From the NCBI GenBank assembly GCA_965216915.1, contig CBDCGS010000011.1, positions 1,612,001 to 1,676,000 on the forward strand: a stretch of DNA of 64,000 bases, read 5' to 3'. The DNA comes from CBDCGS01 sp965216915 (lineage in GTDB: Bacteria > Pseudomonadota > Alphaproteobacteria > UBA828). The notes beneath the pieces were generated by a model. That model searched no databases. It was not told where the DNA came from and saw only the letters and a program-made list of their open reading frames with translations. Below, piece after piece: positions 41,754 through 50,074 of the stretch (positions are counted from its first letter, which is position 1; every line of letters begins with the position of its first letter). A program made the translations under genes and the position numbers.

Positions 41754-43025
41754 CTAGTTGCGCAATCGAAAATCGACGGGCTCGCCCATCACCGCGCTCC
41801 GGGCGGGCGCGGTCTCGGCCACCAGCTTGCCGCGCTTGAAAACGTGCGTGCAGGCCGGATGGATGCGCAGCACGTCCGCCTTGCTCACCGCATCGAACAC
41901 CGCGAGGTCGGCGTTACAGCCCGGGGCGACGCCATACCCCTCGAGCGCGAGGTTGCGCGCGTTGCGCCAGGTCACCATGTCGAAGCAGGCGTCGATCTGC
42001 TCGGTGCCCGACATCTGCCCGACGAGCAGCACCAGCGAGGCGGCCTCCGCCATGTCGCCGCGACCGAGCGGGAACCACGGGTCCATGATCGAGTCGTGGC
42101 CGACGCCGACATTGATGCCCGCCTCCAGCAGCTCCTTCACGCGCGTGATCGAGCGGCGCTTGGGATAGGTGTCCTCGCGCGCCATCAGGATCAGATTGTC
42201 GTAGGGGTTGCAGATGACGTTGAGCTCGGCGCGCTGCAGCCAGCCCATGAGCCGGAACGCATAGTGATTGTCATAGGAATGCATGGCGACGCAATGGCTC
42301 GCTGTCACGCGGCCCTGCATGCCGCGGATGTAGGTCTCGTGCGCCATCACCTCGGTGAAGCGCGAGTTGGGGTCGTCGATCTCGTCGCAATGGCAATCGA
42401 TCAGGAGGCCGCGCTTCTCCGCCTCGTCGAAGACGATCTTGATGCTTTCGACGCCGGCCTCGCGCGTCGCCTCATTGTGTGGGATGCCGCCCACCACATC
42501 GGGGCCCATGTCGAGGGCGCGGCGGAACTGCGCCTCGCCGCCCGGATGCGAGCAGATACCGTCCTGAGGAAAGCCGACAATTTGAAGATCGACCTTGTCC
42601 TTCACCTCCTCCTTGACCTCGAGCAGCGCCTGCATCGAGATCTGCTTGTCGTCGCAGGTGTCCGCATGGCTCCGGATGAAGCCGACGCCTTGCGCGATTT
42701 CCCAGTCGATCGCCTGCTTCGCGCGATGCTTCACCGCCTCGACGGTGCGCTTCGGCTTTTGCTTGCCCCAGAGCTCGATCCCCTCGAGCAGCGTGCCCGA
42801 GACGTTCGGGCCCTCGAGGCCGGCCGTGAGCGTCGCGTCGAGATGGACATGCGGGTCGATCAACGGTGCGGAGACCAGACGACCCTCGCAATCGATCACC
42901 TCGCCCGCCTCGGCCGTGATCCCCTGCTCGACCGCGACGATCTTGCCGCCTTCGATGGCGACATCGGCGTCGCGCACCGGCTGATCCTCATGCGCGACGC
43001 GCGCGTTCTTCAGGATGATGTCCAT
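41754..43025 (-). CDS. cytosine deaminase-like metal-dependent amidohydrolase
   Basis: 423 residues. Metal and substrate residues resembling E. coli CodA are present: HVHLDATLTAG, FIRSHADTC, LLIDCHCDEIDDPNSRF, VTASHCVAMHS and VGVGHDSIMDPWFPLGRGDM. The last matches the CodA LGHDDVFDPWYPLG segment with the catalytic Asp. Family members deaminate cytosine, isoguanine or other cyclic amidines. Adjacent are a nucleoside deaminase and a hydroxyacid dehydrogenase on the same strand, consistent with nucleobase or cyclic-amide catabolism. An interspersed repeat lies in the 208-base gap upstream. Confidence 0.88.
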   Translation of the reverse strand: MDIILKNARVAHEDQPVRDADVAIEGGKIVAVEQGITAEAGEVIDCEGRLVSAPLIDPHVHLDATLTAGLEGPNVSGTLLEGIELWGKQKPKRTVEAVKHRAKQAIDWEIAQGVGFIRSHADTCDDKQISMQALLEVKEEVKDKVDLQIVGFPQDGICSHPGGEAQFRRALDMGPDVVGGIPHNEATREAGVESIKIVFDEAEKRGLLIDCHCDEIDDPNSRFTEVMAHETYIRGMQGRVTASHCVAMHSYDNHYAFRLMGWLQRAELNVICNPYDNLILMAREDTYPKRRSITRVKELLEAGINVGVGHDSIMDPWFPLGRGDMAEAASLVLLVGQMSGTEQIDACFDMVTWRNARNLALEGYGVAPGCNADLAVFDAVSKADVLRIHPACTHVFKRGKLVAETAPARSAVMGEPVDFRLRN

Positions 43026-43142
43026 GGCCCGCTCCCCTCGCTGGGTGAACCGCTTTGCGCACTGGGGGCGCCGTGCGGGTTCGCTTCCAGTCTTGCCTCG
43101 TTCCGCACAAGGATGACAGGCCGCATGGGCCTCGGCAACTAG

Positions 43143-43236
43143 CGCATGTCACGTTCACCCATGCTCACGCGACATGCTCTTTCATTGACGCAAATGCGTC
43201 GTCGCAGGTGTTCCCATCTGCGCGGGATTTTGCTCA
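43143..43236. repeat. interspersed hairpin repeat, copy 2
   Basis: Same element as at 32272-32381, with two short deletions. GCATGTC at 43144-43150 is the complement of GACATGC at about 43171-43177, so the left part folds into a hairpin. The right part carries AAATGCGTCGTCGCAGGTG. It ends a few bases past the stop codon of the nucleoside deaminase gene. Confidence 0.6.
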
Positions 43237-43689
43237 GCGCGAGACCGCCCACTCCGCGAGGAGCGCGCGGCCTTCCTCCGCGAGCAGCTGCGCGCTGGGC
43301 AGGGCGCGCTCTGCGATCGGTTTGGCGATTTCCGCGCGGAGCGCACCGGGCCGGTTGCCGATGATGGTGGTGTCCTCGGCCGCCGCCGCGTAATAAACCT
43401 TGGCGATCCGCGCGTAGAAGATCGCGCTGGTGCACATCGGGCAGGGCTCGCAGCTCGTGTAGAGCACGCAGCTGGAGAGGTCGATCGTCGCGAGGTGCTT
43501 GCAGGCAGCACGAATCGCCACGATCTCGCCATGCGCGGTCGGATCGTGCGCTTGATCCATGTTGTTGTAGCCCTCGCCGACGACCGTCCCGTCCTTCACG
43601 ATGACGCAGCCGAACGGGCGCCCGAGGCCGGCGCGCGTCTTGTCGCGGGCGAGCGCGATGGCACGCCGCATGTGGTCTTCGTGGCTCAT
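43234..43689 (-). CDS. nucleoside/nucleobase deaminase (CDA fold)
   Basis: 151 residues from ATG 43689, which has a GGGGAAGG ribosome site; the longer open frame upstream is only antisense or overlapping sequence. ARDKTRAGLGRPFGCVIV, HGEIVAIRAA and CEPCPMCTSAIFYARI are the zinc-binding HxE...PCxxC motifs of the cytidine/deoxycytidylate deaminase fold; the first is HGE rather than the common HAE. Guanine deaminase (GuaD) is the closest functional type by layout. The start overlaps the stop of the dehydrogenase gene upstream. Confidence 0.87.
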   Translation of the reverse strand: MSHEDHMRRAIALARDKTRAGLGRPFGCVIVKDGTVVGEGYNNMDQAHDPTAHGEIVAIRAACKHLATIDLSSCVLYTSCEPCPMCTSAIFYARIAKVYYAAAAEDTTIIGNRPGALRAEIAKPIAERALPSAQLLAEEGRALLAEWAVSR

Positions 43690-44576
43690 GCGCCTTCCCC
43701 GATCATGCGCATGATGCCGGAGAAATCCGATGGACCGTTGCCGGCATTGCAGAAAAGCGCGTAGAGCGCGGCCGCCTCCGCGCCGAGTGGTGTCGCAGCG
43801 CCCGCGCCTGCTGCGGCCGCCTGGGCGAGGCGCAGGTCCTTCAGCATCATCGCGGCGGTGAAGCCGGCTGCGTAGTCCCGGTTGGAGGGGGCGTTCGGCA
43901 CGGGCCCCGGCACCGGGCAATAGGAGGTGAGCGCCCAGGATTGGCCCGACGATTTCGACGTGATGTCGAACAGCACCTGGCGGTCGAGGCCGAGACGATC
44001 GGCGAGGGCAAAAGCCTCGCAGGTGCCGATCATCGCGATCGCGAGCATCATGTTGTTGCAGACCTTGGCCGCCTGGCCATTGCCGGCGGGCCCGGCATGC
44101 ACCACGGTCTTGCCCATCGCCTCCAGAATGGCGCGCGCGCGTTCGAACGCCGCGGCCTCGCCGCCCACCATGAACGTGAGTGTGCCGCCGGCCGCCCCCG
44201 CGACGCCGCCGGAGACCGGCGCGTCCAACAGGTCGAGGCCGCGCTCACCCGCCGCAGCGGCGACCCGCCGGGCGGTTGCGACATCGATCGTCGAGCAGTC
44301 GATCAACAACGCGCCCTCGTCCGCGATCGAGAGAATGCCGCCCTCTCCGAGGTAGCTCGCATCGACCTCGGGTCCGGCGGGGAGCATGGTGATCACGACC
44401 TCGCGCCCGCGCGCCGCGTCCTCGATACGCGCCGCGATCGCGGCGCCGGTCTCGCGCGCCGCCTCGCACGCCGCCGGCATGATGTCGTAGGCGGTGACGG
44501 CATGGCCGGCCGCGACGAGGTTCTTGGCCATCGGCCCGCCCATGTTGCCCACGCCGACAAATCCGATCTCCGCCAT
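43686..44576 (-). CDS. 3-hydroxyisobutyrate dehydrogenase-like NAD(P)-dependent oxidoreductase
   Basis: 296 residues from ATG 44576, with GGGAGGA ahead. Conserved parts are IGFVGVGNMGGPMAKNLVAAGHAV (Rossmann), LLDAPVSGGVAGAAGGTLTFMVGG (substrate loop) and AGNGQAAKVCNN with the catalytic Lys. It is typical of the MmsB/GarR beta-hydroxyacid dehydrogenase family, so tartronate semialdehyde or 3-hydroxyisobutyrate are candidate substrates. Four-base overlap with the deaminase gene shows cotranscription. Confidence 0.9.
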   Translation of the reverse strand: MAEIGFVGVGNMGGPMAKNLVAAGHAVTAYDIMPAACEAARETGAAIAARIEDAARGREVVITMLPAGPEVDASYLGEGGILSIADEGALLIDCSTIDVATARRVAAAAGERGLDLLDAPVSGGVAGAAGGTLTFMVGGEAAAFERARAILEAMGKTVVHAGPAGNGQAAKVCNNMMLAIAMIGTCEAFALADRLGLDRQVLFDITSKSSGQSWALTSYCPVPGPVPNAPSNRDYAAGFTAAMMLKDLRLAQAAAAGAGAATPLGAEAAALYALFCNAGNGPSDFSGIMRMIGEGA

Positions 44577-44948
44577 GGCAAGTCCTCCCTGTTTCCGCCG
44601 GCCACTCGAACGCCGGACTGTACGCACGCGCGAACTGCGAGTCCAAGCGGATCGCCGCCCGGCACGAACGCCTTCATCGCGGTGATCCGCAACGAGCATA
44701 ACGGCAGTCGGCGGTGCAACGCGCCTGGCGGCGCCGACATCGAAAGCCTTTTCGCACCGTGGTGCAGCGCCAAGGGGCACGAGCTCGCGCGGTTCGCCAG
44801 CGGACGTGTATGGCCACACGCTTTATGAACCGACGTCGCCGGCTATGAACCGACGTCGCCGGCCCACGGTTGCATTGCCGGTATGTCGTACTACGTCCTT
44901 CATGTGTGTGACGCAGTGCCATCTAGTCAAAACAAGGGGGGATGAAAA
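44577..44948. other. 372-base divergent intergenic region
   Basis: Separates the minus-strand dehydrogenase from the plus-strand subtilase gene, so it must hold both promoters, but I find no clear hexamer pair. The only structure is a 20-bp tandem duplication at 44824-44863. An AGGGGG ribosome site for the subtilase is at about 44935. No gene is supported. Confidence 0.4.
44824..44863. repeat. perfect 20-bp tandem duplication
   Basis: The unit TATGAACCGACGTCGCCGGC occurs twice without gap (44824-44843 and 44844-44863). It lies about 85 bases upstream of the subtilase start. It may be a recent slippage event or a doubled regulator site. Confidence 0.75.
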
Positions 44949-46490
44949 ATGGCGCGGTTCATTATGTCAAACAGGCGTGCCGGAAAGTTTACGGACGATC
45001 AGAAACTGGCCTCGCGGCACAGCCTCGAGGTATCGCTCGACCTTATTAGGCCCTCTATCACGACCGTCGCCGACCGGTCGGTCGGCGAAACGACCCGGCG
45101 GACGATCGTTCTTGAGGCCGAACCGTCTGAAATCGAGGCCAAACGCGGTGCGTTCGGCCCGGATGTGATGATCGAACCGGAGATCATCCATCACAAGCTC
45201 GATGATTCGGTACCGTTCGACTTGTTGAGAGCGGTACCACTCGATGTCGCACCTGCTTTTGAGCGCGCACCCGCGCTCGCGGCGTTCTTGGGCTCCGGGG
45301 GCCAGACGACTGTCACCGTGCGTGGTGCCGGCAGCGGTCCTCTTGTCGGTGCGGAGGTCGATCTATTTCTCGCGGGACCGGGAGACCTCCGCGAGCGTCT
45401 TGAGGCACGGACAGATGCGTCGGGTGTGGTGACCTTCCAGTATGCCGGGTTCTTTTCTGTGCTCGGTGTGATCGTCTCGCCATACGGTGGGTTCTGGCCA
45501 ACGATTGTCCGTGGCGGCGGCGCGAATATCAGCGTGAGTTGCCGCCGTTTGCCTCGGCGTGGCCCGCGTGGGTGGTGGCACAACATCATGAACGCGCGAA
45601 CCAACGCCCCCAAAGGCGGGGTCCGGGACGGCTCAAACATTCGGGTGGGCGTTATCGACTCCGGCTGCGGGCCGCATCCCGACTTGGGTCATGTGGAGAA
45701 CTGCGGGGCGATTATCGACGGTCTCGAATCGACAGATCCCGCCGCCGGGCTGGACAGTGGAAGCCACGGCACGCACGTCTGCGGCACGATCGGCGCTCGC
45801 CCGGGCGATCGAAACGCCTATGCAGGCGTCGCGACGGGCGCAGACCTCTTTTCCGTCAGGGTGTTTCCGCCCGGAAGAGGCGCGAACCAAGGCGATATCG
45901 CGGACGCGATCGACCTACTGTCGCGCGAGAAGCGGGTCGACCTGATCAACATGAGCCTCGGCGCACCCTTCGGCTCACAAATCGAACAGGACGCGATCAT
46001 CGACGCCCAGGAACGAGGCACACTCTGCGTCTGCGCCGCGGGCAACAGTGCCGGCGATGTGGGGTATCCCGCTGCTTTCCCGGAGACAGTCGCGGTCGCT
46101 GCGATCGGACGCCTCGGCTGGGTTCCGGCGGAGTCTTTCCCGGCACTTCCCTCCGATCCGGCTCTTTTCGGTTCCCAACAGCTTCACGCGTCCGATTTCA
46201 CCTGCTTCGGACCGGAGGTGACCTGCGCCGCTGGTGGTGTCGGCATCATCTCGACCGTGCCGGAACGCTTCGGCCACGCCGCGCCCTATGCCGCGATGAA
46301 CGGAACCTCGATGGCGAGTCCGGCGGCATGTGGCGCGTTGGCCGGCTTGCTTTCCCGCGACCGAGATTACAAACTGATGGAGCGAAACGAGGCGAGGACC
46401 AACTACGCGCGATCGGTCCTGATCGCCCACTGTCGCGATATCGGACTTCCCGGCGACTACCAGGGTCGAGGCGTCCCGGCTGTCCGGTAG
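44949..46490 (+). CDS. S8 family serine peptidase (subtilase) without signal peptide
   Basis: 513 residues. Catalytic residues are Asp237 (VGVIDSGCG), His273 (GSHGTHVCG) and Ser454 (NGTSMASPAA), with oxyanion Asn366 (AAGNSA). Residues 1-90 contain an I9-like stretch (RRTIVLEAEPSEIEA..VMIEPEIIHH at 50-82), residues about 118-190 a carboxypeptidase-regulatory-like beta domain (TVTVRGAGSGPLVGAEVDLF, TDASGVVTFQYAG), and the subtilase domain covers about 228-470. I see no N-terminal signal peptide, so export, if any, uses another route. A small protein resembling the prodomain is encoded 33 bases downstream. Confidence 0.92.
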   Translation: MARFIMSNRRAGKFTDDQKLASRHSLEVSLDLIRPSITTVADRSVGETTRRTIVLEAEPSEIEAKRGAFGPDVMIEPEIIHHKLDDSVPFDLLRAVPLDVAPAFERAPALAAFLGSGGQTTVTVRGAGSGPLVGAEVDLFLAGPGDLRERLEARTDASGVVTFQYAGFFSVLGVIVSPYGGFWPTIVRGGGANISVSCRRLPRRGPRGWWHNIMNARTNAPKGGVRDGSNIRVGVIDSGCGPHPDLGHVENCGAIIDGLESTDPAAGLDSGSHGTHVCGTIGARPGDRNAYAGVATGADLFSVRVFPPGRGANQGDIADAIDLLSREKRVDLINMSLGAPFGSQIEQDAIIDAQERGTLCVCAAGNSAGDVGYPAAFPETVAVAAIGRLGWVPAESFPALPSDPALFGSQQLHASDFTCFGPEVTCAAGGVGIISTVPERFGHAAPYAAMNGTSMASPAACGALAGLLSRDRDYKLMERNEARTNYARSVLIAHCRDIGLPGDYQGRGVPAVR

Positions 46491-46523
46491 CATCAGGGTC
46501 CCGCGAATTTCCGTAACGAGGCC

Positions 46524-46742
46524 ATGGCTGAGTATCTGATCGCGTTCAGACGCGAGTTTCGAGAACAGACCGAGCCTGAGTGGGAGAAGCTCCTGGCCGG
46601 AATCACGGGCCTCGAGGTCAAGAACCCGGGCGCGCGACGCCGCGTCCGGGTCGAGGCCACGCCCGAGGCCCTGTCGGAGATTCGCGAGCGACTGGCGAAC
46701 CGGTGTCACATCGAACCGGTTATTCGGCACCGTCACGTGTAA
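46524..46742 (+). CDS. I9-like prodomain homologue, candidate inhibitor/chaperone of the subtilase
   Basis: 72 residues: EYLIAFRREF start, a helix and a second strand, then RRRVRVEATPEALSEIRERLANRC and HIEPVIRHRHV. The last 34 residues resemble residues 50-84 of the neighbouring protease (both have RR.x..EA.P, a central R, and IEP.I.H), and the predicted beta-alpha-beta-beta-alpha-beta order is that of subtilisin propeptides (I9). Such propeptides fold the protease and inhibit it. Standalone copies act as inhibitors. Here the small gene could control the upstream enzyme in trans. Homology is short, so this is a strong suggestion, not proof. Confidence 0.6.
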   Translation: MAEYLIAFRREFREQTEPEWEKLLAGITGLEVKNPGARRRVRVEATPEALSEIRERLANRCHIEPVIRHRHV

Positions 46743-46817
46743 GTCTACGGACGCGATCCTCGCTGCCGATAGGGTCGACGATTTGCGCGCGGGCGCCGGC
46801 CAAGAACTCGGCGCTGG

Positions 46818-48056
46818 TCAGCCGCGGGCGACGGGTGGGATGTAGGCCTCCAGATCCTCCTCGTCGAGGTGAACCGTGCGGCCGAGCTCGGCGGAGCGGT
46901 AGAGCGCCATGAGGATCTCGGTGACCGCCAAGCCGTCACGGAAGGTCTCGCTCGGCGTTCGGCCGGTGCGGAAGCACTCGACCATGTGGCGGTTCTCGTT
47001 GGTGTAGCCGTAGACCCCCGCCTCATCCTCGAGCGCCGGCATCAGTCCCTGCTCGGCATTCTGCTTCTCGACCAAATCCTCCCCCGCCTCGCCCTTCACG
47101 GCGCGTGAGATGAACACCTTGAGGCCGGTGTTGAGGGAGGAGAACTCCATCGAATATTCCGGGCCGAGCAGTTCAAGCTGGATCCGCAGGCCCGCGCCGA
47201 CATAGGCCCACGAGGTCGTCGTCTCGATCATCACCTCATTGCCGTCCGGGTCCTCCAGCACCAACGTGCCGCGCGCGAAGTCCTCCGCCGGGCGGCGGCC
47301 ATAGTCGACCCCACGTCCCATTTCGCGCTTGAGGCGCTTCACATAGTCGGGACGGGTCCATTTGAGGTTGGCGATCGTGGCGTTCGCGCTTTTCACCCTG
47401 AGCGCGTCGCGCGGTTCGTCGGGCGCGGTCAGCATATGGCGGGCGACCTCCACCGAGTGGCACATCATGTCCGACAGCACGCCGCCGCCTTGCTTCTCGC
47501 CTTGCCAAAACCAGGGCATGTGCGGGCCGGAATGCTCCTCGGCGGCGCGCGCCAGATAGGGGCGGCCGGTCAGCGGCACCGCGCGGCGCCAGATGATCTC
47601 CTTGCCGCGCTCCACGGCGGTCGAGAACACCTGGTTCTCCAGATAGCCGGTCGGAATCTTGGCGTCCGCCGCGAGCCGCACGACCTCTTTCGCCTCGGCC
47701 AGGTTGCGTGCGAGCGGCTTCTCGCAGGCAATGCCGCGGAGCGTCTTGCCTGCTTTCGCGGCCTTGTTGATTGCCCGCATGGTTTCCACGCGAACGAAGT
47801 TGGGCGAAAGGATCCAGAGCGCGTCGACGTCCTTGGCCTTGATCAGCGAATTGAGCGATGCGTGGGCTCGGCACGGACCGAGGCCGAGCACGTTGGCGCG
47901 CTTGGCGAGCGCTCCGCGGCTCTCTTTGGTCGGGCTGTAGACCCCTGTGATCGCGCAGTTGCGCACGCCGGTGAAGGATTCGAGGTGAAACCGCGCGATG
48001 AATCCCGCGCCGATCATCCCGATGCGAAGCGTGTCGATCGCCTTCTTGCGAGCCAT
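46818..48056 (-). CDS. Gfo/Idh/MocA-family NAD(P)-dependent oxidoreductase
   Basis: 412 residues from ATG 48056, preceded by GGGAGGGAG. An N-terminal Rossmann fold (LRIGMIGAGFIARFHLESF), the conserved EKPLARNLAEA motif and a C-terminal beta domain (SDMMCHSVEVARHML, HMVECFRTGRTPSETFRDGLAVTEILMALYRSAE) identify the family. Members oxidise or reduce sugars, inositols and similar polyols. It is transcribed divergently from the ABC importer next to it, so both may serve the same substrate; that is inferred from position only. Confidence 0.9.
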   Translation of the reverse strand: MARKKAIDTLRIGMIGAGFIARFHLESFTGVRNCAITGVYSPTKESRGALAKRANVLGLGPCRAHASLNSLIKAKDVDALWILSPNFVRVETMRAINKAAKAGKTLRGIACEKPLARNLAEAKEVVRLAADAKIPTGYLENQVFSTAVERGKEIIWRRAVPLTGRPYLARAAEEHSGPHMPWFWQGEKQGGGVLSDMMCHSVEVARHMLTAPDEPRDALRVKSANATIANLKWTRPDYVKRLKREMGRGVDYGRRPAEDFARGTLVLEDPDGNEVMIETTTSWAYVGAGLRIQLELLGPEYSMEFSSLNTGLKVFISRAVKGEAGEDLVEKQNAEQGLMPALEDEAGVYGYTNENRHMVECFRTGRTPSETFRDGLAVTEILMALYRSAELGRTVHLDEEDLEAYIPPVARG

Positions 48057-48447
48057 GTCTCCCTCCCGTTGCAGTGTTGCGCCGCACGACACACGCCATC
48101 TTACCTCGTAACGCGGCGCCCGGGCGGGCCGGTTCATGACCAATCAGATCCCCGCGATCCCCGCTGGACGGGCGATCGAGGCGGGGAGACCGGCGGGCGG
48201 CGCGACAGGTCTCGCCGATCCTTGAAAAATTCGATTGTGCCCGAGCCCGAAGCACGACTAGCATGATCGTGAGCAGGGATACGGCGCTGATGCGACGCGG
48301 CTTACTCGGACGGGCCGTGTGGCGATACCAACAAGAGGCGCCACCGATTTAACTGCGCGGGGACGCGAACCCCGCGCACGGTGGGGGCGAGGCCCCAGCA
48401 AAGGCGCGGCTGCGCGAGCGGCCCGCGCGACACGGGAGGTCCGAGCG
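48057..48447. other. 391-base divergent promoter region with two GC hairpins
   Basis: Between the oxidoreductase and the ABC operon. Its right part is the leader of the solute-binding protein gene and holds two hairpins: TGCGCGGGG/CCCCGCGCA at 48354-48378 (9 bp, 7-base loop) and GGGGC/GCCCC at 48384-48396. No clear promoter hexamers are visible. There is an in-frame upstream extension of the solute-binding protein frame, but it looks non-coding. Confidence 0.45.
48354..48378 (+). promoter_or_regulatory. 9-bp hairpin in the ABC operon leader
   Basis: TGCGCGGGG at 48354-48362 pairs perfectly with CCCCGCGCA at 48370-48378 around a seven-base loop. A second, smaller GC hairpin follows six bases on. 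Neither has a T-run. They may stabilise the mRNA or affect initiation of the operon's first gene; the function is not shown by sequence. Confidence 0.4.
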
Positions 48448-50010
48448 ATGGTGAAAACGACGAGACGCGGCTTTATCAAGGGCGCGGCGGCGGCGAGCAC
48501 GGTCGCGGCGCTTAGCGGAAAAGCGCCGGTCTTCAAGAAAGCCCTTGGTCAAGGCAAGAAAAGCGTGACGTGGGGCCAAACCGAGCCCTTCACCTCGAGC
48601 TGGGACCCGAGCGGCCATACGATCCTCGCGCAGATCTATTTCGATTTCGACGTGTTCGGCCAACTCATCCGCACGCCGATGTCCGCCGCGAGCCGCGACG
48701 AGATCATCTACGAGCTGGCGGTCGGCCAGAAGGTCGTGGAGGACGGCTGGCTCGAATACACGCTGCGGCGTGACGTGAAGTTCCACAACGGCCAGCCCTT
48801 CACGGCGCGCGACGTGAAGGCGACCTTCGAATACGCGTCCAATCCCGAGAGGCCGTCGGGCACCTGGTATCCCGGTCAGGCCGAGGTCCAGATCGTCGAC
48901 GACTACACCTGCCGCGTGCGCGGTGTCGGTGGCTCCTATCCGGGCTCGCTGTTCTGGTTCCTCGCGGGCTTCCTGCCGATCCTGTCGGCGGACGATATCG
49001 AATCCAAGGCGATGGACGAGTTCCCGAACGGCTGCGGCTCGTACAAGTTCATCAGCCGCGACGGGCCGACGACGATCCTTCACGCCAATCCGGATTACGT
49101 GCTCGGCAAGCCCGAGATCGAGGAGGTCGTCTATCAGTTCGTGCCCGACGCCAGCACGCGCTTGGTCAGTTTGCTGAGCGGCGAGCTCGACATCATCGAG
49201 CGTGTGGAGCCGGAGCAGTACGAGACGTTGCTCAACGAGAACGTCACGACCTCGCGCACCGTGTCGACGGAGAACAAATATCTCCACTTCAGGTGCTACG
49301 AACCGCCGTTCGACGATGTGCGCTTGCGCCACGCGGCCGCGCATGCGATCGACCGTGACCTCATCCTCGAGCTGATGGGGCCGGCAGGTCACCCGACGGT
49401 CGGTCAGATCTCGTCGGTGAAGTTCGGCTACACCGACACCATCCCGAACTCGCCGGAATACAGTCCCGAGAAGTGCCAGGCGCTCTTGGCAGAAGCCGGC
49501 TTCCCGAGGGGCGAAGGCTTGCCGCCGATCGAGTACCTGACCTCGCAGGGCTTCTATCCGAAGACCAAGGAGTATGGCGAGGTGATCACGGCGTTGCTGC
49601 AAGAGCAGGGCTTCCCGGTGGAGTTCACGGTGATGGAGGTGGCATCTTGGATCGAGCGCGTGCTGACGCGCGATGACACGGCGCCGCAGCTCGCCGACAC
49701 GGGGTGGATGACGGGCTCACCGGAGCCCAACTTGGTGCTGCGGCCGATGTGGCATTCCGACGGCCTGATCTTGACCAATTGCGGAAGCGACAAGGTCGAC
49801 GCCGCGATCGAGGCACAGCAGCTGATCACCGACACCGAGGAGCGCCGGAAGGCGATTCAGACGCAGGTGATGCCGGCGCTCGCCGAGCATTTGCCGAGCT
49901 TCGGTCTCTTCACGTCGGTTCTGATCCACGCCCACAACCCGGCCATCGAGGGGATCTACTTCTATCCCAACGGCCCGGTGGACAAGGTCAAAGCGACGAT
50001 CAAGTCGTAG
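48448..50010 (+). CDS. ABC transporter substrate-binding protein, dipeptide/oligopeptide (SBP_bac_5) family
   Basis: 520 residues from ATG 48448 with GGGAGG upstream. MVKTTRRGFIKGAAAASTVAAL is a twin-arginine signal, so the folded protein is exported by Tat to the periplasm. The mature part has LEYTLRRDVKFHNGQPFTARDVKATFEY, the family signature, and other SBP_bac_5 segments (GCGSYKFISRDGP, LRHAAAHAIDRDLILELMG). Family members bind peptides, opines, nickel or glycosides, so the ligand is not fixed. It leads an operon with two permeases and a fused ATPase. Confidence 0.93.
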   Translation: MVKTTRRGFIKGAAAASTVAALSGKAPVFKKALGQGKKSVTWGQTEPFTSSWDPSGHTILAQIYFDFDVFGQLIRTPMSAASRDEIIYELAVGQKVVEDGWLEYTLRRDVKFHNGQPFTARDVKATFEYASNPERPSGTWYPGQAEVQIVDDYTCRVRGVGGSYPGSLFWFLAGFLPILSADDIESKAMDEFPNGCGSYKFISRDGPTTILHANPDYVLGKPEIEEVVYQFVPDASTRLVSLLSGELDIIERVEPEQYETLLNENVTTSRTVSTENKYLHFRCYEPPFDDVRLRHAAAHAIDRDLILELMGPAGHPTVGQISSVKFGYTDTIPNSPEYSPEKCQALLAEAGFPRGEGLPPIEYLTSQGFYPKTKEYGEVITALLQEQGFPVEFTVMEVASWIERVLTRDDTAPQLADTGWMTGSPEPNLVLRPMWHSDGLILTNCGSDKVDAAIEAQQLITDTEERRKAIQTQVMPALAEHLPSFGLFTSVLIHAHNPAIEGIYFYPNGPVDKVKATIKS

Positions 50011-50019
50011 GATGCGATG

Positions 50020-50048
50020 ACGGGGGCCCCGTAAACGGGCCCCCGTTT
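50020..50048 (+). terminator. intraoperonic hairpin terminator after the solute-binding protein gene
   Basis: ACGGGGGCCC at 50020-50029 pairs perfectly with GGGCCCCCGT at 50037-50046, loop CGTAAAC, then TTTCG. The 10-bp GC-rich stem lies nine bases after the stop and before the permease gene. Placed there it would let the solute-binding protein be made in excess over the membrane parts, a usual arrangement in ABC import operons. Confidence 0.65.
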
Positions 50049-50074
50049 CGCGCCTGAGCTTTCGCGATCCTCGT

